Assembly: GCA_949511625.1 (NCBI GenBank)
Contig: CATFEX010000022.1
Coordinates: forward strand, 1-64,000
DNA length: 64,000 nucleotides
Reading direction: 5' to 3'
Origin: UBA11891 sp003533785
GTDB lineage: Bacteria > Bacteroidota > Bacteroidia > Flavobacteriales > Flavobacteriaceae
Below the pieces are notes generated by a model that saw only the letters and a program-made list of their open reading frames with translations, was not told the origin of the DNA and did no database searches. This document shows, piece after piece, positions 7,307 through 16,006 of this stretch (its first letter is position 1; every line of letters begins with the position of its first letter). The position numbers and the translations under genes were made by a program.

Positions 7307-10213
7307 ATGATTCGCAAGACCCTAATCTTATTTTTTAGTATCATATATTGTATTCAAGCCCAACCCAACCCTCTTGTTTCTAAAGATTCTCTAGCACAAA
7401 AACAATGGGTTGATAGTATTTACGCAACCCTTTCAGTTGAAGAAAAAATAGGGCAGCTCTTCATTCCCATGGTCCGGCCCTTATCGGATAATACAAAGCA
7501 TGTTGAAGACATGATCCGGATGGTCGAAGACAGTCATTTAGGGGGTGTTGTATTTTCCACAGGACATCCCTATTTACAAACAACTATTTTGAATCAACTA
7601 CAATCCAAAGCTAAAATTCCACTCTTGGCAACTTTAGATGGAGAATGGGGCGTTGGTATGCGTATGGATTCTGTAATGGATTTTCCTTGGAATTTAACCC
7701 TTGGTGCAATTCAAGACAACCAGTTGATTTATGAAATTGGAAAACGGATAGGTGAACAGCATCTTAGGATGGGACTTCAGATGAATTACGCGCCTGTATT
7801 GGATGTGAACATCAATCCGCTAAACCCTATTATCGGTAACCGATCATTTGGGGAAGACCCTGAGAATGTTACAGCCAAAGGGCTGGCAATGATGCGGGGT
7901 TTGCGAGATGCTGGTGTCCTTACTTCTGGGAAACATTTCCCAGGGCATGGAGACACGCAAGACGATTCCCATAAAACACTCCCCACACTGACTGTCTCTA
8001 AAAAGCGTTTAGAAACGGTGGAATTAGCTCCCTATCGGGAATTGATTGACGCTGGAATTCATTCAGTCATGATTGGACATTTAAACATTCCGTCTTTGGT
8101 GTCCAATGAGCGTCCAAGTAGTATTGCACCTGAAATTGTCACGGATTTGTTGCAAGGTAAAATGAACTTTAAAGGACTGGTCATTTCAGACGCCATGGAT
8201 ATGAAAGGCGTCATTGATTATGTTGGAAATTCCAATGCAGACTTGGAAGCATTTCTTGCAGGAAATGACATTATCTTAGTTTCCGACAGCCCTCGAGAAG
8301 GAATTAAAGAAATTAAAGAGGCCTTAAATGAAGGAAATATAAGCGAAGAACGATTGGCTCATTCTGTCAAGAAAGTATTGGCAGCAAAGTATCTGGTTGG
8401 TCTTAATCATTATCGCCCAACACCGGTAGCTCAAATCACTAAAGAATTAAATAGTCAAAAAGACAGTTTACTCTATTCTAAAGCCATGGGAGCAGCACTC
8501 ACTTTATTGGAAAATAGAAAAGAGACATTACCCTTGATTCCCAATGCGAATTATGGCTACCTTTCTTTGGGAGATGCTAGTGGTGAAGCGTTTAAGAAGC
8601 AACTTCAGCGCTATGCACAAATAACAACCATTGAGGGGAGGAATTTTCAGCAAATTCAATCTAAAACTACTGAATTGGAAGGCCTAATTGTAGGATTCCA
8701 TCGTTCTGATAAAACTCCTTGGAAGTCTGAACGTTTCTCAAAAGATGAAATAAAACTCCTATCAAAACTCCAGCAACTTAAAATTCCAGTGATTGTCACA
8801 GTATTTGTGAAGCCATATGCCGTTGCTCAGTTAAATAAAACCAATGCTTTTGATGGTTTATTGCTCAGTTATCAGAACAACCCAATAGTTCAACAATTGA
8901 GCGCTGACCTTTTATTCGGAATACAAGCAGCAAAAGGAAAACTTCCTGTTCGAATAGGTACTGCTTATCCACTAAACTATGGTTTGGATATGCCTGCAGC
9001 AGGTCGTATGGGATACACCCAGCCGGTCAATGTAGGCTTCTCTGTTGAGAAGCTAAAAAAAGTAGATGCCCTTGCCAAGGTAGCCATTGATTCCGCTATG
9101 ACACCAGGGATGCAAATTCTTGCGGCCCGAAATGGTAAAATATTCTACCACAAAAGCTTCGGTCACCATACCTATAACAAAAAACAGCCAGTCCAGAATT
9201 CAGATTTGTATGATTTGGCTTCATTGACGAAGATTTTTGGTACACTTCCCTTGATAATGCAAGCGATGGATTCCAGTCACATTAAACTCAACACTCCCCT
9301 TAAAAATCTATTCCCAGAATGGGAAAAGAGTAATAAGGGTGATCTGACAGTTCAAGAGATGTTGTCGCACTATGCAAGACTAACTCCCTGGATTGCATTT
9401 TATAAAGAGACATTGGATGAGGATAAAAAACCCAAAAAAAGGTTTTATCGAAAAAAAAGGAGTCAACGATTTCCAACCCAGGTAGCCACACCACTCTACT
9501 TAAGACGCGATTATAATAAAGAGATTTATAAAGCTATAGAAAAGAGCTCACTGCTTGACTCCTTGTATTACAATTATTCAGATCTCCCTTTTATTATTTT
9601 CAAAGAATTTCTAGAAAGACGCTATGAAAAACCCCTTGATCGGTTAATGGAGGAGCACTTTTATTCTCCAATGGAATTAAAAAGAACGACTTACAATCCA
9701 TTGCGTAAATTCGATAAAAATGAAATTGTTCCCTCTGAAATTGATACTTATTTTCGTTATTTAGAGTTGGATGGTGATGTCCATGACATGGGGGCAGCTA
9801 TGTTAGGTGGTGTTGGCGGTCATGCAGGTTTGTTTTCCAATGCTTTTGAAGTAGCAGTAATGCTTCAACTTTTCCTTCAAAAGGGAACCTATAATTCAAA
9901 ACACTATTTTAGCGCTACAACTTTTGATCAATTCAATACTTGCTATTATTGCTCTCAAGGTAACAGGAGGGGCGTGGGCCTAGATAAGCCCTTTCTAGAA
10001 GGGGGAAGTGAAAACACCTGTGGATGTGTTTCACCCGCCAGTTTTGGTCATCTTGGCTTTACAGGGACCTACGCTTGGGCGGATCCTGAAACTCAAATAC
10101 TATTTGTATTTTTGTCCAACCGAACCTATCCGACTATGGAGAATACCCTTTTGGGAGACCATGATATTCGAACCCGCATGCAGCGACTGATATACGAAGC
10201 ACGCATAGATTAA
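7307..10213 (+). CDS. Glycoside hydrolase family 3 N-acetylglucosaminidase fused to a serine beta-lactamase-like domain
   Basis: 968-aa exported enzyme. A signal peptide (residues 1-18, ending CIQAQ) precedes a GH3 domain with the NagZ-type motif KHFPGHGDT (from residue 209) with DSH shortly after, and the nucleophile-region motif SDAMDM (from 294). The middle contains the GH3 C-terminal-like domain. From about residue 590 a class C beta-lactamase/penicillin-binding fold begins, with SLTK (Ser about 639) as the SxxK motif, YSD as the second motif and HLGFTGT as the KTG-equivalent box. Together it should trim GlcNAc-containing muropeptides and possibly act on the peptide or an ester. A Lys/Arg-rich insert lies between the first two beta-lactamase motifs. 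It is 9 bp after the preceding gene. Confidence 0.88.
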   Translation: MIRKTLILFFSIIYCIQAQPNPLVSKDSLAQKQWVDSIYATLSVEEKIGQLFIPMVRPLSDNTKHVEDMIRMVEDSHLGGVVFSTGHPYLQTTILNQLQSKAKIPLLATLDGEWGVGMRMDSVMDFPWNLTLGAIQDNQLIYEIGKRIGEQHLRMGLQMNYAPVLDVNINPLNPIIGNRSFGEDPENVTAKGLAMMRGLRDAGVLTSGKHFPGHGDTQDDSHKTLPTLTVSKKRLETVELAPYRELIDAGIHSVMIGHLNIPSLVSNERPSSIAPEIVTDLLQGKMNFKGLVISDAMDMKGVIDYVGNSNADLEAFLAGNDIILVSDSPREGIKEIKEALNEGNISEERLAHSVKKVLAAKYLVGLNHYRPTPVAQITKELNSQKDSLLYSKAMGAALTLLENRKETLPLIPNANYGYLSLGDASGEAFKKQLQRYAQITTIEGRNFQQIQSKTTELEGLIVGFHRSDKTPWKSERFSKDEIKLLSKLQQLKIPVIVTVFVKPYAVAQLNKTNAFDGLLLSYQNNPIVQQLSADLLFGIQAAKGKLPVRIGTAYPLNYGLDMPAAGRMGYTQPVNVGFSVEKLKKVDALAKVAIDSAMTPGMQILAARNGKIFYHKSFGHHTYNKKQPVQNSDLYDLASLTKIFGTLPLIMQAMDSSHIKLNTPLKNLFPEWEKSNKGDLTVQEMLSHYARLTPWIAFYKETLDEDKKPKKRFYRKKRSQRFPTQVATPLYLRRDYNKEIYKAIEKSSLLDSLYYNYSDLPFIIFKEFLERRYEKPLDRLMEEHFYSPMELKRTTYNPLRKFDKNEIVPSEIDTYFRYLELDGDVHDMGAAMLGGVGGHAGLFSNAFEVAVMLQLFLQKGTYNSKHYFSATTFDQFNTCYYCSQGNRRGVGLDKPFLEGGSENTCGCVSPASFGHLGFTGTYAWADPETQILFVFLSNRTYPTMENTLLGDHDIRTRMQRLIYEARID

Positions 10214-10218
10214 ACAGT

Positions 10219-11352
10219 ATGAAAATTGGAATTGTATGTTACCCAACATTTGGAGGTAGTGGTGTGGTCGCCACGGAATTAGGACATGCCCTTTCATCAA
10301 AAGGACATGAAATTCATTTTATCACCTACCAACAACCAGTCCGGTTAAATACTTTAAAAGCCCATATTCATTTCCATGAAGTCAATGTCCCAAAGTATCC
10401 TCTTTTTCAATACCAACCCTATGAACTGGCATTATCGAGTAAGTTGGTTCAAGTAGTCAAAAAAGAACAATTAGAATTATTGCATGTACATTATGCTATT
10501 CCTCATGCCTATGCAGCTTATATGGCTCAAAAGATGCTGGAGGATCAAGGAATTTATATTCCCTTCGTGACCACGCTTCACGGAACTGATATCACTTTGG
10601 TAGGAAGCCATCCTTTCTATAAAGATGCTGTGGCTTTTAGTATCAATCACTCCAATGCTGTGACTTCTGTTTCTAAAAGCTTGAAAGTGGATACGCTGCG
10701 ATTGTTTCCAATAAAAACAAACATTCAGGTAATATATAATTTCATCAATGTGGATTTTTACAAATCCAGACAACCCCCATGTGAGCGAGACTTGATTGCC
10801 CCTAAAGGGGAAAAAATAATTACCCATATCAGTAATTTTCGCCCTTTGAAACGGGTAATGGATGTCATCAAAACGTTTGAAATCATACAAGATAAATGCC
10901 CATCGAAGCTTGTGATGGTAGGAGATGGAATAGAAAAGAACAAAGCCAAACTCTATTGTAAAGAAAATGGTCTGGAGGACAAGGTTTTATTTCTTGGTAA
11001 GAGTAATGAAATCGATAGAATTTTATGTTTTACTGATCTATTTATTCTCCCTTCTGAAAAAGAAAGCTTTGGACTGGCTGCATTGGAGGCTATGATTCAC
11101 AAAGTACCCGTAATTGCGACTAATGTTGGCGGGCTGCCAGAAATTATTCAGGAGGGTGTCTCAGGGTTTTTATTGAATGTAGGTGATTATAAAGGCATGG
11201 CCAGACAAGGTCTGGAGTTGTTGCTGAATCCTCAGAAGCATGATGATTTTAAGAACCAAGCCTTTGAACAAGCACAGCAATTTGATTTAAAGCGAATCGT
11301 CGAACAATACGAAAGTGTTTATCAAGAGGCCATTCTTAAAAAAACCTACTAG
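10219..11352 (+). CDS. bshA: N-acetyl-alpha-D-glucosaminyl L-malate synthase BshA
   Basis: 377-aa GT4-family glycosyltransferase that joins UDP-GlcNAc and L-malate in the first step of bacillithiol synthesis. It starts with MKIGIVCYPTFGGSGVVATE, the diagnostic N-terminal glycine-rich loop of BshA, and has THLHGTDITLVG-like and ESFGLAALEAM motifs (the latter the E-x7-E nucleotide-sugar box). It follows the GH3 gene by 5 bp and is the last gene of the plus-strand run. Its stop codon interlocks with the stop of the convergent acylase at CTAG (11349-11352). bshB and bshC are not in the window. Confidence 0.92.
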   Translation: MKIGIVCYPTFGGSGVVATELGHALSSKGHEIHFITYQQPVRLNTLKAHIHFHEVNVPKYPLFQYQPYELALSSKLVQVVKKEQLELLHVHYAIPHAYAAYMAQKMLEDQGIYIPFVTTLHGTDITLVGSHPFYKDAVAFSINHSNAVTSVSKSLKVDTLRLFPIKTNIQVIYNFINVDFYKSRQPPCERDLIAPKGEKIITHISNFRPLKRVMDVIKTFEIIQDKCPSKLVMVGDGIEKNKAKLYCKENGLEDKVLFLGKSNEIDRILCFTDLFILPSEKESFGLAALEAMIHKVPVIATNVGGLPEIIQEGVSGFLLNVGDYKGMARQGLELLLNPQKHDDFKNQAFEQAQQFDLKRIVEQYESVYQEAILKKTY

Positions 11353-13409
11353 TTGGGGTGATATATGGAAATTGCTTCGGCATAGACAGTGTCTTTATCA
11401 ATACTCATCCTTTTTGTTTGCTTATTTGCATACATTTCCATTTGGTCATTGTAGTGAGGAGAATTGGGTCGATCCGAACTTCCATAGGATATGACCGATT
11501 CAATTTCTGGTCCATCAGGAGTAAACTTTATTAAACCAATATAAGTCTCTCCTGCGGTTATTCTGATTTTCCCATCTTTATACGAAGTGCCATACATGGC
11601 CGTGAGCACATCGGGCATACCCCAAATACCCATTTCTTTTTCTCCTCGAACCAATTTTTGGAAATCGCCCAAAGTAACATCTAGTGTTTTAAAATGTTTC
11701 AACATATAGGCCTTGGCATCTTGCAAAGCTTTTAACAAATAGGTTTTTGGAAAAATTTTATCCCCTGGCAATTGACGTGCATATTTGATGCTTTGATAAT
11801 AGAAAATTGCAAACGTACCCGCCCCCATTGAATTGGAATGGGTAAAGCGGTCCCATTGCTGGATTCGTTCCAATAGTACTTTGACTTCGGGATATTGCGC
11901 TGGGTCAAGAGTTGTTATAGCATTGATATCCATATAAGTGAAACGGAAGGGGGTAGGATATCGATTGTCGTATTTGATCCGTTTGAAATCATTAAAATCT
12001 AAAGAATCATATTGATCGATAAGCTCTTTGAGTCTGAACGACCGGTTATTGTCAAACTCTTCAAACCCCATATCTTTAGAATAAGCCGCTATATTGGGGT
12101 TGTCTTTGCTGGCAGAAGAAAGAAAAGGGGAGTGGTTGGCATTGTAAAAATAACCTGATTCTGGCTGAATTACCTGGGGTAATTCATCAACGGCGTATGA
12201 TTCTTCCCAAAGCGTTTTTCTGGTATTCCCGGGAACGGTATTTTTCCAATCATATCCTGGAGCTCGTTTTGGAATAAGTCCATTTGAAATATAGAATATA
12301 GTGTCGTTTCGATCAGCATAGCCAATATTGTATCCAGGAATTGCCTTCATTTTTAAAACAGTATAAAAATCGCTGAAACTTTGGGATTTATTCATTCGCC
12401 ACCACTGTTCTAGCGCACGAATTTCGAACAAAGCAGGAGTCCGAATCGAATAGTATCCACTTTTATTCTTTAGTGTGGGACCATAGATGCTCTTATAGAA
12501 AGAACGCTTGATTCGGATGGGAATCCCCAAAAAACGAAAAGTAAGTTTGGCTTTCTGTTTTTCAAGAGTGAGATATGTATCATCAACTCGGTATTGTAAT
12601 TTGTTTTTTGGGTGCATTTCCAAATGGAATAGGTCTATTTTATCAGGATTATTCACTGTATGCGACCACCCCAAGTAATCATTTACTCCAATCAATATAT
12701 TAGGGCTTCCTGCAAAAAGAGTTCCTAAGATATTGGTTCCTTCCTCCGAGCACAAGTGCGCCTCATACCAAGATACAGGACCGTCGAGAGGTTGATGGGT
12801 ATTAATGGCCAAATAAGTATAACCATCCTTGGTTTTTTTACTGTTAAAGCCAAAAGTATTGGATCCTTTAGGAGCTGTTTGCTTGGGTCGAGCGTTATCG
12901 CCTAGAATTTTACCCACGGCTTTGTCGCCTCCCGATGAGATGAATAATTGCAATTGTGCGTAACGAAGCATCATTTTTGGTTGAACTGGGAAAAGTTCAG
13001 AAACCAGAACTTCATTGGGGTGTAACGCAGCATAACGGTTAAGTCCTTGGGCATAACCCTCAATAACTTTTTTATATTCAGGACTAATTTTATCATCATA
13101 GTCTTTTTCAACCAATTCCTTTGATCCAATAAATTGAGTAATAAATTCAGCAGTAAGCCCCTTGTTGCCAATTGCTTTTGTTAAAAGTTCGTTGCCTGCT
13201 AGATAAGCCTGTTGTATGGTTTTAAAATCGTCCTCTGCATGGGCCCATGCCAGTCCATAGGCAACGCCAGCATCTGTGGGGGCGAAGATGTGAGGTACTC
13301 CATACCGGTCTCGTACGATATCAATAGCCTCTGGATTGATTGTGGATTGCCCATTGACTTGACAAATGAAGCTATAAAAAATCAGGGCAACTATGTATTT
13401 CATTTTCAT
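11349..13409 (-). CDS. Penicillin acylase family protein (secreted Ntn-hydrolase)
   Basis: 686-aa secreted N-terminal-nucleophile amidohydrolase. A signal peptide (residues 1-20, ending QVNGQS) is followed by the alpha-chain start IVRDRYGVPHIFA. The expected autocleavage site and nucleophile is Ser183 in KGSNTFGFN, with the usual downstream beta-chain features (INTHQPLDGP, and NPDKIDLF for the His/Asn region). Enzymes of this family hydrolyse amide bonds of beta-lactams, N-acyl-homoserine lactones or similar acyl amides; the actual substrate cannot be chosen from sequence. It is monocistronic, convergent with bshA, with a 4-bp overlap of the two stop codons. Confidence 0.88.
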   Translation of the reverse strand: MKMKYIVALIFYSFICQVNGQSTINPEAIDIVRDRYGVPHIFAPTDAGVAYGLAWAHAEDDFKTIQQAYLAGNELLTKAIGNKGLTAEFITQFIGSKELVEKDYDDKISPEYKKVIEGYAQGLNRYAALHPNEVLVSELFPVQPKMMLRYAQLQLFISSGGDKAVGKILGDNARPKQTAPKGSNTFGFNSKKTKDGYTYLAINTHQPLDGPVSWYEAHLCSEEGTNILGTLFAGSPNILIGVNDYLGWSHTVNNPDKIDLFHLEMHPKNKLQYRVDDTYLTLEKQKAKLTFRFLGIPIRIKRSFYKSIYGPTLKNKSGYYSIRTPALFEIRALEQWWRMNKSQSFSDFYTVLKMKAIPGYNIGYADRNDTIFYISNGLIPKRAPGYDWKNTVPGNTRKTLWEESYAVDELPQVIQPESGYFYNANHSPFLSSASKDNPNIAAYSKDMGFEEFDNNRSFRLKELIDQYDSLDFNDFKRIKYDNRYPTPFRFTYMDINAITTLDPAQYPEVKVLLERIQQWDRFTHSNSMGAGTFAIFYYQSIKYARQLPGDKIFPKTYLLKALQDAKAYMLKHFKTLDVTLGDFQKLVRGEKEMGIWGMPDVLTAMYGTSYKDGKIRITAGETYIGLIKFTPDGPEIESVISYGSSDRPNSPHYNDQMEMYANKQTKRMSIDKDTVYAEAISIYHPN

Positions 13410-13618
13410 AAATATTTTTCTTCTTCATTACGGCGAGTGAGAGCGCGTGCTTAACATCTACCTGCTAAATTATAGAATTCATTTTATAGCACACGGATCA
13501 CTCTTTTTAAGAGTTAAGAACTAATGGTATTCATAATCAAGAACTGAATTGATTCGAAAATCATAAATATAATTCCAACCTAAAGATGGTCTGACTAGTA
13601 GGATTAAATCAAAGGGTA
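13410..13618 (+). other. Intergenic region between acylase and recombinase
   Basis: 209 bp without a credible gene. It must contain the acylase promoter (minus strand), but I could not find a clear TAnnTTTG element. A 6-bp perfect hairpin with a 3-nt loop (ACTCTT/AAGAGT) lies at 13500-13514; it is not followed by a T-run on either strand, so I do not call it a terminator. Confidence 0.4.
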
Positions 13619-14869
13619 CTAGTCATTATTTTTTGTTGGATTACTTGTCTGTGAAAATTTATAGGTGTAAGCGGAAAGCTCTTTTCGAATGTGCTCAGAA
13701 ATTCGATGTTTTCTTTGTTTAGCTTTGGAGGCAGCAAAAGGTGAATTTGAGGCGAAGCCTTTCTTGTCTTTTGTAATATCTATTTGGAGTTGTTCTATAA
13801 ATTTTTGAGTAGTACGTAGATTTTGATGCCCCAAATAGCGTTGCACATTCTGAATTGCGATACCTTCTGAAACTTTATTGAAAGCGAAGGTATTACGAGC
13901 ACTTTCAAAAGTAATGTGCCGTGAAATTCCAGACATAATGACCCATTTCAAAAGCTGAACATTGGCCTCACTTGCAGATCGCAATAGGGGAAATACCAAA
14001 TTATTGCTGTCTTTAGGGGGGATCCCTAGAATAGAAACAATGGACTCAGGAATCATATAATTAAAGGGTTCATTGGTACCCTTATTTGGCATTTTAATGC
14101 TCCAACGATCCTCTTCTTGATGTATGTCTTTCCATTTCAGTGTTCTTAACTGTCCAAGTTTTAATCCCATTTCTATGGACAATATAAAAGCGTTTTTCAC
14201 ATCTCTATTGTAATAAGGGGCATTGCGAAGCGCTATAATTTCATATCGTTTTAAAACAGTTTTAAATTTTTTATTTGCCCTTTTAAATGATGCGGGCTGT
14301 GCAGGAAGTTCTTTTATCTTTCCATCCAAATAAGCCTGTTGTACCACAGAGTAAAATTTTTGAAAATAGAGCCGGTTGGTACTGCTAGCCAAGGGAGTGC
14401 CATTCGACTTCTTCGCTTTTTTTTCTAGAAAATTAAAAAAGGAGGAACAATGAGAATCATTGATAGTCTTAAACCGAATGATCGGAGTAGCAAATACTTT
14501 ATACCATCGTTGCATCCCAAGCCACACTGCCTCATTATTCCTTTTATTAGATATCTTGATACTGACTATCTCTTCCAAAAAGGGAATAAAAAAATCATTT
14601 TTAGTTTTTTCTTTTGAAAAAGGATATCTACCACTTTCTTGGAGCTGAATTTCTTTCTCTTTTCGAATTTCGTCTGCTTTTTGAAGTAATCTCAGTTTTT
14701 CTTCTGTGTAGTTGGGTGTTTCTTCTGTTGGAATATGAAAAGGAAGAGTTTCTCGAATGCGTTTGGCTTTCCGCTTACCAGAGGCATCAGTAAAGTATCC
14801 CATAAATGTATCTAAACGCAGGGAGACAGTGCCATTTTTATTTTTTAATTGTCTAAGACGTATTTTCAT
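13619..14869 (-). CDS. Tyrosine-recombinase-like protein with degenerate active site
   Basis: 416-aa protein with the Bacteroidota integrase layout: N-terminal Arm-type region, SAM-like core-binding region (about 90-210) and C-terminal catalytic fold (about 215-365). Aligning by eye to the family, the first catalytic Arg (GLR) is Lys237 in GLKLGQL, the HxxR box is ESAR (Glu322, Arg325 kept), the next His is Asn326, LGH keeps His348, and the nucleophilic Tyr, nine residues later, is Phe357 in TTQKF. I checked the Phe and Glu codons in the DNA. The frame is intact, so this is not a simple pseudogene; strand-cleavage activity is unlikely unless another tyrosine substitutes. It has a long Lys/Ser-rich tail after 365. 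It may be a domesticated DNA-binding protein or a decaying integrase. No element genes, excisionase or direct repeats are recognisable nearby. Confidence 0.8.
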   Translation of the reverse strand: MKIRLRQLKNKNGTVSLRLDTFMGYFTDASGKRKAKRIRETLPFHIPTEETPNYTEEKLRLLQKADEIRKEKEIQLQESGRYPFSKEKTKNDFFIPFLEEIVSIKISNKRNNEAVWLGMQRWYKVFATPIIRFKTINDSHCSSFFNFLEKKAKKSNGTPLASSTNRLYFQKFYSVVQQAYLDGKIKELPAQPASFKRANKKFKTVLKRYEIIALRNAPYYNRDVKNAFILSIEMGLKLGQLRTLKWKDIHQEEDRWSIKMPNKGTNEPFNYMIPESIVSILGIPPKDSNNLVFPLLRSASEANVQLLKWVIMSGISRHITFESARNTFAFNKVSEGIAIQNVQRYLGHQNLRTTQKFIEQLQIDITKDKKGFASNSPFAASKAKQRKHRISEHIRKELSAYTYKFSQTSNPTKNND

Positions 14870-14920
14870 TAAAAAAAAACTATCTAATAATCATTTATAT
14901 GATATAAATATCTAGTAATA

Positions 14921-14941
14921 ATAGCATAATTTTTATGCTAT
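14921..14941 (+). repeat. Perfect inverted repeat, 9-bp arms, 3-nt loop
   Basis: ATAGCATAA and TTATGCTAT flank TTT, about 50 bp upstream of the recombinase start. It could be an operator, a binding site for the recombinase-like protein, or an RNA hairpin in the 5' leader of the recombinase transcript. Confidence 0.65.
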
Positions 14942-14970
14942 ATATTAAACGCTCAATTTATTAATTATTG

Positions 14971-14993
14971 TGTCATTTTCAACTAAAATGACA
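14971..14993 (+). repeat. Perfect inverted repeat, 9-bp arms, 5-nt loop
   Basis: TGTCATTTT and AAAATGACA flank CAACT, about 100 bp upstream of the recombinase start and 29 bp from the other inverted repeat. The arms are different in sequence from the first repeat, so the two are not copies of one site. Confidence 0.65.
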
Positions 14994-15184
14994 TTTAAAT
15001 TAAAGGAAATTTTATATTCAAATTAAAAATAACATTCATTTTGTAATTCATTTCAAAATTAACTGTTTTGAATGCAACTCATATTTTGAAAAGGCAGCCT
15101 CCAATGATTATTAGGCATTGTAAACAGTAAAAAGAACTTATTAACAATTGAATAATAAATATTAGATAATGTCTACATTTAAAT

Positions 15185-15391
15185 GTGATTCAAAACACTA
15201 TTCATATCCCACCAATCACTTTGGGTAAGTTGAAATACTTCAAAAAACTCACTTTGAACGTTCCTTCACATTCTAGAGTTAATTTAAGTAAAGCTGCTCA
15301 GCTGTCAGGCTTCAAATCCTATCATCACTTGAGCAAAACACTTAGATCCTATTATGACCTGAGTGTTGAAGAATTTCTCAGTGCACAATAA
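15185..15391 (+). CDS. Short AraC-like helix-turn-helix protein (possible fragment)
   Basis: 68-aa ORF from GTG 15185. The second half (NLSKAAQLSGFKSYHHLSKTLRSYYDLSVEEFL) follows the pattern of the second HTH of AraC-family regulators, where LsxxAxxxGFxsxxxFsrxFkxxxGxSPxxfr is expected; the arrangement of small and hydrophobic residues fits a fold rather than random sequence. A full AraC domain has two HTH motifs over about 100 aa; the first half here is not recognisable, so this may be the remnant of a larger regulator or a stand-alone mini-HTH. It is divergent from the recombinase and ends 18 bp before the acyltransferase. Confidence 0.5.
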   Translation: MIQNTIHIPPITLGKLKYFKKLTLNVPSHSRVNLSKAAQLSGFKSYHHLSKTLRSYYDLSVEEFLSAQ

Positions 15392-15409
15392 ATCCGTTAT
15401 TATAACTCT

Positions 15410-15949
15410 TTGATTGCAAAATTTTTATTCACGAAGATATTCCGTTGGGAACTAGAGGGTATTTTTCCTGCAAAAAATAAAATGTTGCTCGCCGTAGGGC
15501 CCCATACCCATTGGTTTGATTTTATTTTGGCAGTATTAGTGCGCAGTTTCCTTAAAGAACCCATTCATTTTCTAGGTAAAAAAGAATTATTTACTCCAAT
15601 AACGAATCGCCTTTTTCGGTATTGGGGAGGGGTTCCAGTAGACCGTACAGGAAAGAATAATACCGTTGAACAAGCAATTAATTATTTTAAAATCAATCCA
15701 GTATTTCGACTAGCAATTGCACCTGAGGGCACCCGTAAAAAAGTAAACCAATTCAAATCAGGTTTTTACTATATCGCCCATACCGCTCAAATTCCGATCC
15801 TTCCCGTTGTCTTTGATTTTGGAAAACGGAAGATGATTCTTCATCCTTTGTATTACACAACGGGAGACAAGAAAAAAGATGTTCTTAAGATAGAAAAATA
15901 CTTTAAAGGAATTCAAGGCAAAATACCCAAATACTCCTTTAATCCATAG
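15410..15949 (+). CDS. 1-acyl-sn-glycerol-3-phosphate acyltransferase family protein (PlsC-like)
   Basis: 179-aa acyltransferase with the HX4D catalytic motif HTHWFD (about residue 33), PVDRTGKN as the second block and APEGTRKK (EGTR) as the third, all diagnostic for the glycerol-phosphate/lysophosphatidate acyltransferase superfamily. It is short (usual PlsC about 240 aa) and lacks an obvious N-terminal membrane helix; short flavobacterial versions of this kind are common and their acceptor is unknown. The frame opens with TTG 15410; no ATG lies at a better position before the HX4D box. It follows the small HTH gene by 18 bp. Confidence 0.78.
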   Translation: MIAKFLFTKIFRWELEGIFPAKNKMLLAVGPHTHWFDFILAVLVRSFLKEPIHFLGKKELFTPITNRLFRYWGGVPVDRTGKNNTVEQAINYFKINPVFRLAIAPEGTRKKVNQFKSGFYYIAHTAQIPILPVVFDFGKRKMILHPLYYTTGDKKKDVLKIEKYFKGIQGKIPKYSFNP

Positions 15950-16006
15950 TAGGAAATTGCTTATCTGATTTTTCTTACCTTAGTCATTCGTAAATGAAGA
16001 AGATCT

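Larger units (their letters stand above)
14870..15184 (+). other. AT-rich intergenic region upstream of recombinase
   Basis: 315 bp of very AT-rich DNA between the divergent recombinase gene (minus) and the small HTH gene (plus). It contains two perfect 9-bp inverted repeats (listed separately) and one isolated TTGTAAAC at 15118-15125. I see no RNA gene or ORF worth calling. A TACATTTA near 15175 resembles the -7 element with a G-to-A change. Confidence 0.6.

Noticed and set aside
13212..13454. 80-aa plus-strand frame over the acylase start
   Set aside because: Antisense to the acylase signal-peptide region and without any domain or start context.
13500..13514. Hairpin as an intrinsic terminator for the recombinase or acylase
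   Set aside because: Six-bp AT-rich stem without a following T-run; it lies upstream of the acylase and about 105 bp beyond the recombinase stop.
15118..15125. TTGTAAAC as part of the XRE operator set
   Set aside because: A single isolated copy 34 kb from the XRE locus; consistent with chance.
13619..15391. An integrated mobile element (integrative element or prophage)
   Set aside because: Only the degenerate recombinase and a small HTH ORF are present; no att-like direct repeats, tRNA, excisionase, relaxase or phage genes, and flanking genes are ordinary core genes.
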